Of a stretch of 5,846 bases of DNA, positions 1 to 5,846 are shown piece by piece. The position numbers were made by a program, and so were the translations under genes. Within the stretch, counting starts at the first letter, position 1. Every line of letters begins with the position of its first letter. Source of the DNA: Chloroflexota bacterium (GTDB lineage Bacteria > Chloroflexota > Dehalococcoidia > GIF9 > UBA5629); contig JAPLHM010000113.1 in the NCBI GenBank assembly GCA_026389635.1, positions 1-5,846 on the forward strand, given 5' to 3'. The notes beneath the pieces were generated by a model, which was given only the letters and a program-made list of their open reading frames with translations, made no database searches and was not told where the DNA came from.

Positions 1-144
1 GGCAGCCAGGGGGCAGCGATACATTATAAAGCCTGGGTTTGCACAAATCCTGAATGCGGGTTCAACCTGAAAATCAGGAACGGCGACATCTATTTGAACG
101 AGCCGATCTTCAGCGGCGCAAGCCACACTCTGCGCGGACACTGA
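1..144 (+). CDS. C-terminal fragment of an unidentified protein with a Cys-x4-Cys pair
   Basis: The frame is open from the first base to a TGA at 142-144, giving the last 47 residues of a protein whose start lies left of the window. Residues 12-21 read WVCTNPECGF. The two cysteines (fragment residues 14 and 19), followed by Gly and an aromatic residue, look like one half of a zinc ribbon or zinc knuckle; any partner pair would be upstream. The tail is basic and polar (LKIRNGD, then HTLRGH at the end), with no membrane segment. I do not recognise the family and infer no function beyond possible metal binding. That it is coding is inferred from the open frame, the Cys pair and the following same-strand gene 49 bases on, and is not proven by so short a fragment. 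Confidence 0.6.
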   Translation, partial: GSQGAAIHYKAWVCTNPECGFNLKIRNGDIYLNEPIFSGASHTLRGH

Positions 145-181
145 CAGGAGACAGAGGCGGAATAACGGCGGATCACTGGAT

Positions 182-185
182 GGAG
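182..185 (+). promoter_or_regulatory. Ribosome binding site deciding the TTG start of comF
   Basis: GGAG lies eight bases upstream of the TTG at 194, a normal Shine-Dalgarno distance. The comF frame is open back to about position 98 but contains no ATG, GTG or TTG there, only a CTG at 176, so TTG 194 is the best start. A stronger-looking AGGAGA at 146-151 has no usable start codon at the right distance. Confidence 0.55.
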
Positions 186-193
186 TCGTTGTT

Positions 194-907
194 TTGACCG
201 GTTGGTTGAAACAGCTCCGGCATGAAGTCACCGATTTTTTCTTTCCGCGGCTATGCATGGGATGCGGTAAAGTCGGTGGCTTTATTTGTACGAATTGTTC
301 AAGAAAAATGAGCAGGATCCTTCCGCCGTTGTGCCAGCGCTGCGGCAGGCCGGAATCCAGCGGGGTCTTCTGCGCCGAATGCTGGAGACACACAAGCAGC
401 CTTGACGCCGTCCGCTCTGTGTTCGTCTTCGAGGGCATCGTCCGCCAGGCCGTCCATGAGTTCAAGTACCGCAACGTGCAGGCTATATCGGGCTGCATGG
501 CCGGGTTCATGTCCCGCTATTTCCTGGAAAACGGCCTGACCGGCGATCTTCTTGTTCCTGTGCCGCTGCACGATAAACGCCTCAGGCAAAGGGGCTATAA
601 CCAGTCGCAATTGCTGGCCGCGGACCTCGCCAGGCAGGTATCTATGGCGGTCAACCCGGCGCTGGTGAAACGTATCAGGAACACGGGACCGCAGGCGCGC
701 AGCGCCAGTGTTTACGAACGAAGAGTCAACATGGAAAATGCCTTTTTATGTACTTCCGGCGAAGCAGCCGGCAGGGACATCGTTGTCATTGATGATGTCT
801 GCACCTCGGGCGCTACCCTCGAATCCTGCGCCTCTGCCCTCAAGAAAGCAGGGGCCAATCGCGTGCTGGGATTTACACTGGCAAGGGAAATCTACCACAG
901 GAGTTGA
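194..907 (+). CDS. comF: ComF family protein (zinc finger plus phosphoribosyltransferase domain)
   Basis: This 237-residue protein has the standard ComF/ComFC layout and length. An N-terminal cysteine-rich zinc module has pairs C21-x2-C24, C32-x2-C35, C47-x2-C50 and C60-x2-C63. A type I phosphoribosyltransferase domain follows, with the ComF signature RGYNQ at residues 133-137 and the PRPP-binding loop VVIDDVCTSGATL, whose acidic pair is D200-D201. No signal peptide or membrane segment is visible, so it should be cytoplasmic. In naturally competent bacteria ComFC acts with the ComFA helicase in DNA uptake. Homologues are widespread in bacteria not known to be competent, and the substrate of the transferase domain is not settled, so a competence role here is only a possibility. 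No comFA is visible in the window. The start is TTG, supported by GGAG at 182-185. hpf follows after two bases, implying translational coupling. Confidence 0.93.
   Translation: MTGWLKQLRHEVTDFFFPRLCMGCGKVGGFICTNCSRKMSRILPPLCQRCGRPESSGVFCAECWRHTSSLDAVRSVFVFEGIVRQAVHEFKYRNVQAISGCMAGFMSRYFLENGLTGDLLVPVPLHDKRLRQRGYNQSQLLAADLARQVSMAVNPALVKRIRNTGPQARSASVYERRVNMENAFLCTSGEAAGRDIVVIDDVCTSGATLESCASALKKAGANRVLGFTLAREIYHRS
899..903 (+). promoter_or_regulatory. Ribosome binding site deciding the ATG start of hpf
   Basis: AGGAG lies six bases before ATG 910, inside the last codons of comF. It directly abuts an in-frame TTG at 904, leaving no spacer for that codon, so ATG 910 is the start and the longer TTG version is rejected. 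Confidence 0.8.
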
Positions 908-909
908 TT

Positions 910-1458
910 ATGGAGATTAAGATAGCTGCGCGCAATATGAAGCTGCAGGAAGATGAGCGTGACTACGCCGAGAAGAAACTCGGCAGACTCTTTAAGTACC
1001 TCAATAGTATTAGCTCGATCAAGCTGGAACTTACAGAGGAGAAAACAAAGTCCCGGCAGCCCGTATTCGGCGCACAGGTGACTGTGAATGTGAACGGCTT
1101 CCTTATGAGGGGCGAGCAGAAGGACGAAAACGTACGCGCTGCCATCGATGCGGTGACCGACGTCATGGAACGCCTCATAGATAAGTTCAAGAAAAGGTAC
1201 AGCACTAATAAAAGTAAAGCCCACGAGACCATCAGGACGCCGGCCGAGGAGGACGTCCCCCAAATCGAACAATCCCAGTATGTGTATAAACGCAAGCGGT
1301 TTATCGTGAAGCCCATGACCGCCGAACAGGCTGTAGAACAGATGGACTTCCTGGGCCACGATTTTTTCCTCTTTGTCAGCGATGTGGACAATTCGATCAA
1401 CGTGGTATACCGGCGTAAGGACGGCAAATACGGGTTGATCCAGCCCGAGTTCGCATAG
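910..1458 (+). CDS. hpf: Ribosome hibernation promoting factor, long form (HPF/RaiA)
   Basis: The 182-residue product has both domains of the long HPF. The N-terminal S30AE/sigma-54-modulation domain covers residues 1 to about 95, beginning MEIKIAARNMKLQED, with a basic helix near residues 88-97 (ERLIDKFKKR). A charged linker follows at about 98-124. The C-terminal dimerisation domain covers about 125-180, with VYKRKRF, MDFLGHDFF (145-153) and INVVYRRKDGKYGLI (163-177), all typical of the family. In known long HPFs the N-domain sits in the decoding centre of the 30S subunit and blocks mRNA and tRNA, while the C-domain pairs with a second copy to form 100S ribosome dimers, preserving ribosomes in starvation or stationary phase. 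It starts two bases after the comF stop. A comFC-hpf neighbourhood is also known in Firmicutes such as streptococci. Confidence 0.96.
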   Translation: MEIKIAARNMKLQEDERDYAEKKLGRLFKYLNSISSIKLELTEEKTKSRQPVFGAQVTVNVNGFLMRGEQKDENVRAAIDAVTDVMERLIDKFKKRYSTNKSKAHETIRTPAEEDVPQIEQSQYVYKRKRFIVKPMTAEQAVEQMDFLGHDFFLFVSDVDNSINVVYRRKDGKYGLIQPEFA

Positions 1459-1490
1459 CCGGACCGCCTCGAGGGGGTGGGGAACGTCAG

Positions 1491-2000
1491 ATGCTTTATA
1501 CCCTTGTATCAACTGCCAGCGGATGGGTGGGCATTGCCTGTTCAGACAATGGAGTGCGCAGATTGAATCTTCCCGTCCAGGACGAGCAGGCGGCCCTGGC
1601 CCTGCTGGGTATTGGCAATGCAACAGATTTACATAAGGGTGATGGTATAGGTTCACTGCGGCGCCAGGTAACGGAGTATTTTAGCGGCAAAAGGGCAGTT
1701 TTCGACTGCAAAATGGACCTGTCAGGTTCAACGCCTTTCCAGCGCAAGGTTTGGAGGGCAACCATGGATATCCCTTACTGCCAGGTGAGGAGCTATAAGT
1801 GGGTGGCGGAAAAAATAGGTAAGCCTTCTGCCTGTCGCGCCGTGGGCCACGCTCTGGCTGCCAACCCTCTGCCATTGATCATACCCTGCCACAGGGTCAT
1901 ACGCAGCGACGGCGGGCCCGGGGGATTCGGGGGCAGATCCACAAATGTAAAAACCAAGCTCATGCTGCTTTCGCTGGAGGGTTACCGGTTCGGGCCTTGA
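1491..2000 (+). CDS. ogt: Methylated-DNA--[protein]-cysteine S-methyltransferase (O6-alkylguanine-DNA alkyltransferase)
   Basis: This 169-residue protein is a stand-alone Ogt/MGMT. It transfers the alkyl group from O6-alkylguanine (and more weakly O4-alkylthymine) in DNA to its own cysteine in a single-turnover suicide reaction. Residues 1 to about 78 form a divergent N-terminal domain. The conserved DNA-binding and catalytic domain runs from TPFQRKVW (81-88) to the end. Aligned by spacing to human MGMT, the key residues are present: Tyr102 (human Tyr114), arginine finger Arg116 in RAVGHALAANP (human Arg128), hinge Asn125 (human Asn137) and nucleophile Cys133 in PCHRV (human Cys145). The intact Cys separates it from alkyltransferase-like proteins, which lack it. 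After PCHRV the loop GGPGGFGGRSTN is longer than in the human protein. No Ada-type regulatory domain is fused. ATG 1491 is preceded by a G-rich Shine-Dalgarno-like stretch at 1471-1482. It lies 32 bases after hpf, probably in the same transcript. Confidence 0.95.
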   Translation: MLYTLVSTASGWVGIACSDNGVRRLNLPVQDEQAALALLGIGNATDLHKGDGIGSLRRQVTEYFSGKRAVFDCKMDLSGSTPFQRKVWRATMDIPYCQVRSYKWVAEKIGKPSACRAVGHALAANPLPLIIPCHRVIRSDGGPGGFGGRSTNVKTKLMLLSLEGYRFGP

Positions 2001-2019
2001 ACCTGTTTACGCTTACTGC

Positions 2020-2039
2020 CACTATAAATATTTGTAGTG
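2020..2039 (+). other. Small AT-rich hairpin between ogt and the hydrolase gene
   Basis: Bases 2020-2027 can pair with 2032-2039 in an eight-base-pair stem (one G-U pair) closed by the tetraloop AUAU. Its last base is the first G of the hydrolase Shine-Dalgarno sequence. No T run follows, so it is not a typical terminator. The TATAAA within it (2023-2028) could be a -10 element, but the best -35 match, TTGAAC at 1997-2002, is 20 bases away, which is too far. A role in ribosome access or RNA processing is possible; chance is as likely. Confidence 0.3.
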
Positions 2040-2044
2040 AGGTG
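2039..2044 (+). promoter_or_regulatory. Ribosome binding site deciding the start of the epoxide hydrolase-like gene
   Basis: GAGGTG matches the 16S rRNA anti-Shine-Dalgarno sequence, and its GAGG ends six bases before ATG 2049. An in-frame GTG at 2037 would overlap this site and has no site of its own, so the ATG is preferred. Confidence 0.75.
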
Positions 2045-2048
2045 GAAT

Positions 2049-2927
2049 ATGATTGAGCACGCCTTCGCGGATGTCAACGGGATAAGGCTCCACTATGCGC
2101 ATAGCGGCAGCGGACCGCTGATCATGTTCCTGCATGGCTTCCCTGAATACTGGGACATGTGGAAGGCCCAGCTTGAGGAATTTGGCAGTGACCACCTCGC
2201 GGTTGCGCCCGACATGCGCGGCTATAACCTGTCATCCAAACCGGCGGAGGTAAAGCAATACAGGCAAAAGTACCTCGTGGAGGATATCAGGCAGCTTGCC
2301 GAATTTCTGGGCCACAAAAAGTTCGTGCTGGTGGCGCATGACTGGGGTGGCGCCGTGGCCTGGATATTTGCCATGTTTTATCCCCACTATTTAGACAGGC
2401 TGGTCATTATCAATGCCCCCCACCCCACTACCTTTGAGCGGGAACTCAGGGAGAACCCTGAGCAGCGCAAAGCCAGCAACTACATGCTGCTGTTCCGCAG
2501 TCCCGAGGCGGAAGCCAGGCTTTCTGCCAACGATTACTCCTGGCTGTTAAACATGGCTTTCGGGGAAATGATAAGGAGCGGGGTACTCAAAGATGAGGAT
2601 ATCCGGGGCTACAGGAAGGCCTGGTCCCAGCCGGGTGCGCTGACTGGCGGACTGAACTACTACCGGGCCGCCGATGTGGAGGTCCTGGAGGACCCCGGCG
2701 AAGCAGTCAAGAAGCCCGCTATGGCGGGAGCATTGCCCAAAATCACACTGCCTGTGCTGGTGATCTGGGGGGAGAAGGATACCGCCCTCTTAACCGGGTG
2801 CGTCAGGGGGTTGGATGAATATGTTACGCAGTTAAGCATTGAGAGGGTGCCCGACGCTTCGCACTGGGTGGTGCGCGAAAAACCGCAACTGGTAAATTCC
2901 CTGATCAGGGAATTCCTAAAACGATAG
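2049..2927 (+). CDS. Alpha/beta hydrolase, epoxide hydrolase type
   Basis: The 292-residue protein has the alpha/beta-hydrolase fold with a cap domain and the full residue set of soluble epoxide hydrolases. HGFPE (29-33) supplies the oxyanion region, with DMRGYNLSSKP following. The nucleophile is Asp98 in AHDWGG. Cap tyrosines Tyr145 (in NYMLLF) and Tyr205 (in LNYYRA) correspond to human soluble epoxide hydrolase Tyr383 and Tyr466. The acid is Asp244 in WGEKD and the base His272 in ASHW. These enzymes open epoxides to diols through an Asp-ester intermediate, with the tyrosines activating the epoxide oxygen. The tyrosine pair argues against a haloalkane or fluoroacetate dehalogenase, which share the Asp nucleophile. 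The substrate cannot be read from sequence. No signal peptide is visible, so it is probably cytoplasmic. It lies 48 bases after ogt and may share its transcript. It ends six bases from the convergent dnaE stop. Confidence 0.92.
   Translation: MIEHAFADVNGIRLHYAHSGSGPLIMFLHGFPEYWDMWKAQLEEFGSDHLAVAPDMRGYNLSSKPAEVKQYRQKYLVEDIRQLAEFLGHKKFVLVAHDWGGAVAWIFAMFYPHYLDRLVIINAPHPTTFERELRENPEQRKASNYMLLFRSPEAEARLSANDYSWLLNMAFGEMIRSGVLKDEDIRGYRKAWSQPGALTGGLNYYRAADVEVLEDPGEAVKKPAMAGALPKITLPVLVIWGEKDTALLTGCVRGLDEYVTQLSIERVPDASHWVVREKPQLVNSLIREFLKR
2895..2914. repeat. Perfect 20-bp palindrome at the convergent gene junction
   Basis: The arm AATTCCCTGA (2895-2904) is followed at once by its exact reverse complement (2905-2914). 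As RNA it could form an eight-base-pair stem with a GAUC loop on either strand. It lies in the last codons of the hydrolase gene, ending 10 bases before its TAG, and about 20 bases beyond the dnaE stop on the other strand. Neither side has a convincing T run, so a bidirectional terminator is a weak inference. The palindrome itself is certain. Confidence 0.85.
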
Positions 2928-2933
2928 TCGTGT

Positions 2934-5846
2934 TCAGGAACTTATCTGCGGGGTGAGGTCCCTCAGCAACTCCTCAGAGTAATAAACCTTGATGTCGGGC
3001 ACTTCCATACGCGTGATCTCGTCGCCCCTGCGGATGGCCAATTGTACGCTGTCGTTGCCGGGGTGCCTGCGCAACACATCCAGCACCTGTTGCAGGCTCT
3101 CCAGGTCTTTCTGAGAGTCGTCGCTCTGCCTGATATTGACTACTAATTTCCTGGGCTTAACGTGGTTGTTTGCCCTGCCGTTGTCAGGCTTGACCGGCGC
3201 GGCTTTGACCGGCTCGGGTTCATAGCGGCTGACCTTGGTGCAGTTGATATTGGCCCTGTCCTCCCTGACCCTGACATGACCCTCCACCAGCAGGACACTG
3301 CCGTCCACCCACAAATCCTGTGTCTGCGAGTAAACGTCCGACCAAACGGTAACCTCGATGCTGCCGTTAAGGTCCTCGAAGGTGGCTATGACAAAGAGGC
3401 GGTTGTTCCTGGTTGTCACGTGCCTGACGGCGGTCACCATCCCGGCTACGATGACCTTTTCACCGGCCATCTCGTTGTTTATCTCGCCGCATAGCACCGT
3501 GGCATGCTCGGCCAGCCTGGACGCCATCGCGGAAAGCGGGTGCTCGGAGAAGTAAAAACCCATCAGCTCCTTTTCCCACAGCAGCCTTTCCTGCAGAGGC
3601 ACGTCGAAATCCTCCATGTCTAAGGCCGGCAAAGGGACATCTACACTCTTCCCGAAGAGGTCGAACATGCTGGATTGTCCGGATAGGCGCTGTCTCTGCT
3701 CGCGCTGGGACAGTGACACGATGCGGTCCAGGGCGGCCAGCAGGGAGCCCCGCTGGCCCAGACCATCTAAAGCCCCGGTCTTGACTAAGCTCTCGAGTAC
3801 CTTCTTGTTAACATTGCGCAGGTCAACGCGCCGGCAGAAATCCTCGATCGACTTGAATTCACCGCCGCTGTCGCGGGCCTCGACTATGGGCTGCACGGCG
3901 TTGGCGCCCACATTCTTTATGGAAGCCATGCCGAACCTGATGGCCCGTCTCGCCCCGTCCACTTCAATGATAAAATTTGCATGGCTGTGGTTAACATCCG
4001 GCTTGAGGACCTCTACACCCATGCGCCTGCATTCGATAATGGCGGAGGCCAGGCGATCGGTTTTATCGAAATAGGTATTGAGAAATGCTGCCATGTACTC
4101 GATCGGGTAGTTGGCCTTGAGGTATGCCGTCTCGTAAGCTATACGCGCGTAGCTGACGCTGTGTGCCTTGTTAAAGGCATAGCCGGCGAACGGCTCGATC
4201 AGGCTGAAGATGGCGCCGGCCTCGTTCTCCGTGTAACCTTTGGTCCTGGCGCCGTCTATGAAATTCTGCCTCTCCTTCTTCATCACGGCCGCGTCCTTCT
4301 TGCCCATGGCCTTGCGGATGATGTCAGCGCGGCCCAGGCTGTATCCGGCAAAGCGCTGTACTATGAACAGCACCTGGTCCTGGTAGACGATAACACCGTA
4401 GGTATCTTCCAGGATGGGAAGCAGGTCCGGGTGGGGGTAGTGGACCGACTCCAGCCCATGCTTGGCCCTGATAAAAGTGGGTATGTGCTCCATGGGACCG
4501 GGGCGGTAGAGGGCTACCATGGCCGCTATGTCGGTGAACTTGGTCGGCCGGAGCTCCTTGATGTTGCGCCGCATGCCGGGGCTTTCAAGCTGGAAAATGC
4601 CCGTGGTCTCGCCCGACGAGAGAAGGTCAAAGGTCCTGGTATCGTTGATGGGTATCTTGAGCAGGTCCAGTTCTATGCCATGCTGTTCGCGGATTACCTC
4701 CCTGGCCTTGGCCAGAAGGGTGAGGTTTGCCAGGCCCAGGAAATCGAGCTTGAGCAAACCCAGCCTGGCTACGCTGTCCATGGAGAACTGGGTCATGGTC
4801 GAGTGCTGCCCGCTGTCCCGACTGGCGCGCTGCAGGGGCAGGTAGCGGGTCAGGGGTTCGCGCGATATCACTACGCCGGCCGCGTGCGTGCTGGAGTGCC
4901 GTGAGATGCCCTCCAGTTTTCTGGCAGTGTCAATCAGCTTACGCATCGTCTCATCGCCGTTATACATGTCGGCCAACTCTTTGACCTCCGTCAACGCATC
5001 CTCCAGGCGGATGTTAGGCCTGGTGGGTATCAGGCGGGCTACCTGGTCAACGGAACCGTAATTCATGCCGAGTGCCCGGCCCACATCCCTTATGGCCGCC
5101 CTGGCGCCCAGGGTGCCGAATGTGATGATCTGGGCAACATGATCGGCGCCATACTTGTGGTTGGCATAGCCTATTACTTCATCCCGCCTGTCATCCTGGA
5201 AATCGAGATCGATATCGGGCATCTCGCGGCGCTCTATATTGAGGAACCGCTCGAACACCAGTTTGTACGTCAGCGGGTTGATGTCCGTGATGCCCAGGCA
5301 GAACAGGGCAAGGCTGGCGGCCGCGCTGCCGCGCACACCAAAGAATATGCCGTTTTCCCTTACGAATGATACGAGGTCGTGAACCACCAGGAAATAATCG
5401 GCGAACTGCGTTTTCTCAATCACGTCCAGTTCATATTCAAGACGCTTCTCGGTTGCCGCGTCAGCATCCGGCAGCCTCTCTTTAAGCCCCCTCCAGCACA
5501 GCACCGACAGGTAGGAATGAGAAGTCTTGCCCGCCGGCAGCTCCACCTGGGGGAGATGGGGCTTGCCAAACTCGATCTCGAGATTGCAGAGTGAATCTAT
5601 GATCGCCGCATTTTCGATGGCCTCGGGTATATCGGCGTACTGCTCCTGCATCTCCTGCGGGCTTTTCAGGTAAAAGAAATCCCCATCCATCTTGAGCCGA
5701 CGCTCGTCGTTGACCGTGGTGTTGGTGCCGATACACAGCAGGATGTCGTGGAGATAGGCGTCTTCCCTGTTAATATAGTGGACATCATTGGTGGCCACCA
5801 TGGGTATACCCTGTTTTTTGGCCAGCTTGATCAGTCCGTCATTGAT
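2934..5846 (-). CDS. dnaE: DNA polymerase III subunit alpha, DnaE type (N-terminus outside the window)
   Basis: The minus-strand frame is open from the right edge to a TGA at 2936-2934, giving 970 residues. The ATG at 5801 is internal, because the 15 codons before it (INDGLIKLAKKQGIP) match the family; about 200 N-terminal residues are missing. This is the replicative polymerase catalytic subunit. In order, by fragment residue: the end of the PHP domain (to about 90) with TNDVHY, keeping metal-ligand-like D21 and H23; palm catalytic aspartates D213 and D215 in PDIDLDF and D368 in KLDFLGL (E. coli D401, D403, D555); fingers; helix-hairpin-helix region (about 650-696); a clamp-binding motif QSSMF (724-728, bases 3677-3663); an OB fold (about 795-870); a Pro/Lys-rich linker (874-900); and a C-terminal domain (901-970). 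No exonuclease domain is inserted, so it is DnaE rather than PolC. The gene converges on the hydrolase gene with six bases between stops. Confidence 0.97.
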   Translation of the reverse strand: MNDGLIKLAKKQGIPMVATNDVHYINREDAYLHDILLCIGTNTTVNDERRLKMDGDFFYLKSPQEMQEQYADIPEAIENAAIIDSLCNLEIEFGKPHLPQVELPAGKTSHSYLSVLCWRGLKERLPDADAATEKRLEYELDVIEKTQFADYFLVVHDLVSFVRENGIFFGVRGSAAASLALFCLGITDINPLTYKLVFERFLNIERREMPDIDLDFQDDRRDEVIGYANHKYGADHVAQIITFGTLGARAAIRDVGRALGMNYGSVDQVARLIPTRPNIRLEDALTEVKELADMYNGDETMRKLIDTARKLEGISRHSSTHAAGVVISREPLTRYLPLQRASRDSGQHSTMTQFSMDSVARLGLLKLDFLGLANLTLLAKAREVIREQHGIELDLLKIPINDTRTFDLLSSGETTGIFQLESPGMRRNIKELRPTKFTDIAAMVALYRPGPMEHIPTFIRAKHGLESVHYPHPDLLPILEDTYGVIVYQDQVLFIVQRFAGYSLGRADIIRKAMGKKDAAVMKKERQNFIDGARTKGYTENEAGAIFSLIEPFAGYAFNKAHSVSYARIAYETAYLKANYPIEYMAAFLNTYFDKTDRLASAIIECRRMGVEVLKPDVNHSHANFIIEVDGARRAIRFGMASIKNVGANAVQPIVEARDSGGEFKSIEDFCRRVDLRNVNKKVLESLVKTGALDGLGQRGSLLAALDRIVSLSQREQRQRLSGQSSMFDLFGKSVDVPLPALDMEDFDVPLQERLLWEKELMGFYFSEHPLSAMASRLAEHATVLCGEINNEMAGEKVIVAGMVTAVRHVTTRNNRLFVIATFEDLNGSIEVTVWSDVYSQTQDLWVDGSVLLVEGHVRVREDRANINCTKVSRYEPEPVKAAPVKPDNGRANNHVKPRKLVVNIRQSDDSQKDLESLQQVLDVLRRHPGNDSVQLAIRRGDEITRMEVPDIKVYYSEELLRDLTPQISS

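Noticed and set aside
904..906. TTG as an upstream start for hpf
   Set aside because: It directly abuts the AGGAG ribosome site, leaving no spacer. ATG 910 has a six-base spacer and gives the usual N-terminus.
892..1656. A 254-codon open frame on the minus strand across hpf and the start of ogt
   Set aside because: It lies antisense to two well-supported genes, crosses the boundary between them, and its translation is rich in Cys, Pro and His with no recognisable domain.
1997..2028. Sigma-70-type promoter for the hydrolase gene (TTGAAC and TATAAA)
   Set aside because: The spacer is 20 bases, the -35 match is 4 of 6, and transcription would begin almost on the ribosome binding site. Read-through from ogt is simpler.
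2049..2927. Haloalkane or fluoroacetate dehalogenase instead of epoxide hydrolase
   Set aside because: The fold and the Asp nucleophile are shared, but both epoxide-activating cap tyrosines (Tyr145, Tyr205) are present in epoxide-hydrolase-like contexts.
3981..4904. A 307-codon plus-strand open frame inside dnaE
   Set aside because: It is antisense to conserved polymerase sequence including the catalytic Asp at 4743-4745. Its length follows from the codon bias of dnaE, and no family resemblance is seen.
5799..5801. ATG as the start of dnaE
   Set aside because: The 15 codons upstream continue in frame with family-typical sequence, and the PHP domain would be cut in its middle, so this Met is internal.
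1..5846. A previously undescribed multigene system, CRISPR array, mobile element or RNA gene
   Set aside because: Five of six coding regions belong to well-known families with intact motifs, the gaps are under 50 bases, and I saw no direct repeat array, transposase, attachment site or tRNA/rRNA-like sequence.

Overview
The window looks like ordinary bacterial chromosome, roughly 55% GC by eye and almost fully coding. Five genes read rightward (1-2927) and converge on one large leftward gene (2934-5846) that runs off the right edge. Gene content fits a non-proteobacterial lineage: a ComF-type phosphoribosyltransferase beside a long-form ribosome hibernation factor, and a DnaE replicase whose PHP domain keeps the Asp-x-His ligand pair. 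The protein sequences look most like Chloroflexota, perhaps Dehalococcoidia. That placement is by family resemblance only and was not checked by a search.

Left block (1-2000): the tail of an unidentified protein with a Cys-x4-Cys pair (1-144); comF from a TTG start (194-907); hpf starting two bases after the comF stop (910-1458); and an O6-alkylguanine-DNA alkyltransferase with an intact PCHRV active site (1491-2000). Gaps are 49, 2 and 32 bases, all genes share a strand, and Shine-Dalgarno-like sequences precede the starts, so they are probably one transcript.

Middle (2001-2933): a 48-base AT-rich gap with a small hairpin leads into an alpha/beta hydrolase (2049-2927). It carries the full epoxide hydrolase residue set: nucleophile Asp, acid Asp, His, HGFP oxyanion loop and both cap tyrosines. 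A perfect 20-bp palindrome lies in its last codons, just before the convergent junction with dnaE, where the stop codons are only six bases apart.

Right block (2934-5846, minus strand): the C-terminal 970 residues of DNA polymerase III alpha (DnaE), with the end of the PHP domain, the catalytic Asp triad, tandem HhH region, a clamp-binding motif, an OB fold and a C-terminal domain. About 200 N-terminal residues lie outside the window.

Together the genes concern genome replication (dnaE), repair of alkylated DNA (ogt), probable epoxide detoxification (hydrolase), ribosome protection in stationary phase (hpf) and a ComF protein of uncertain role. I saw no RNA gene, mobile element, CRISPR array or novel multigene system. 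No gene-free stretch exceeds 50 bases.
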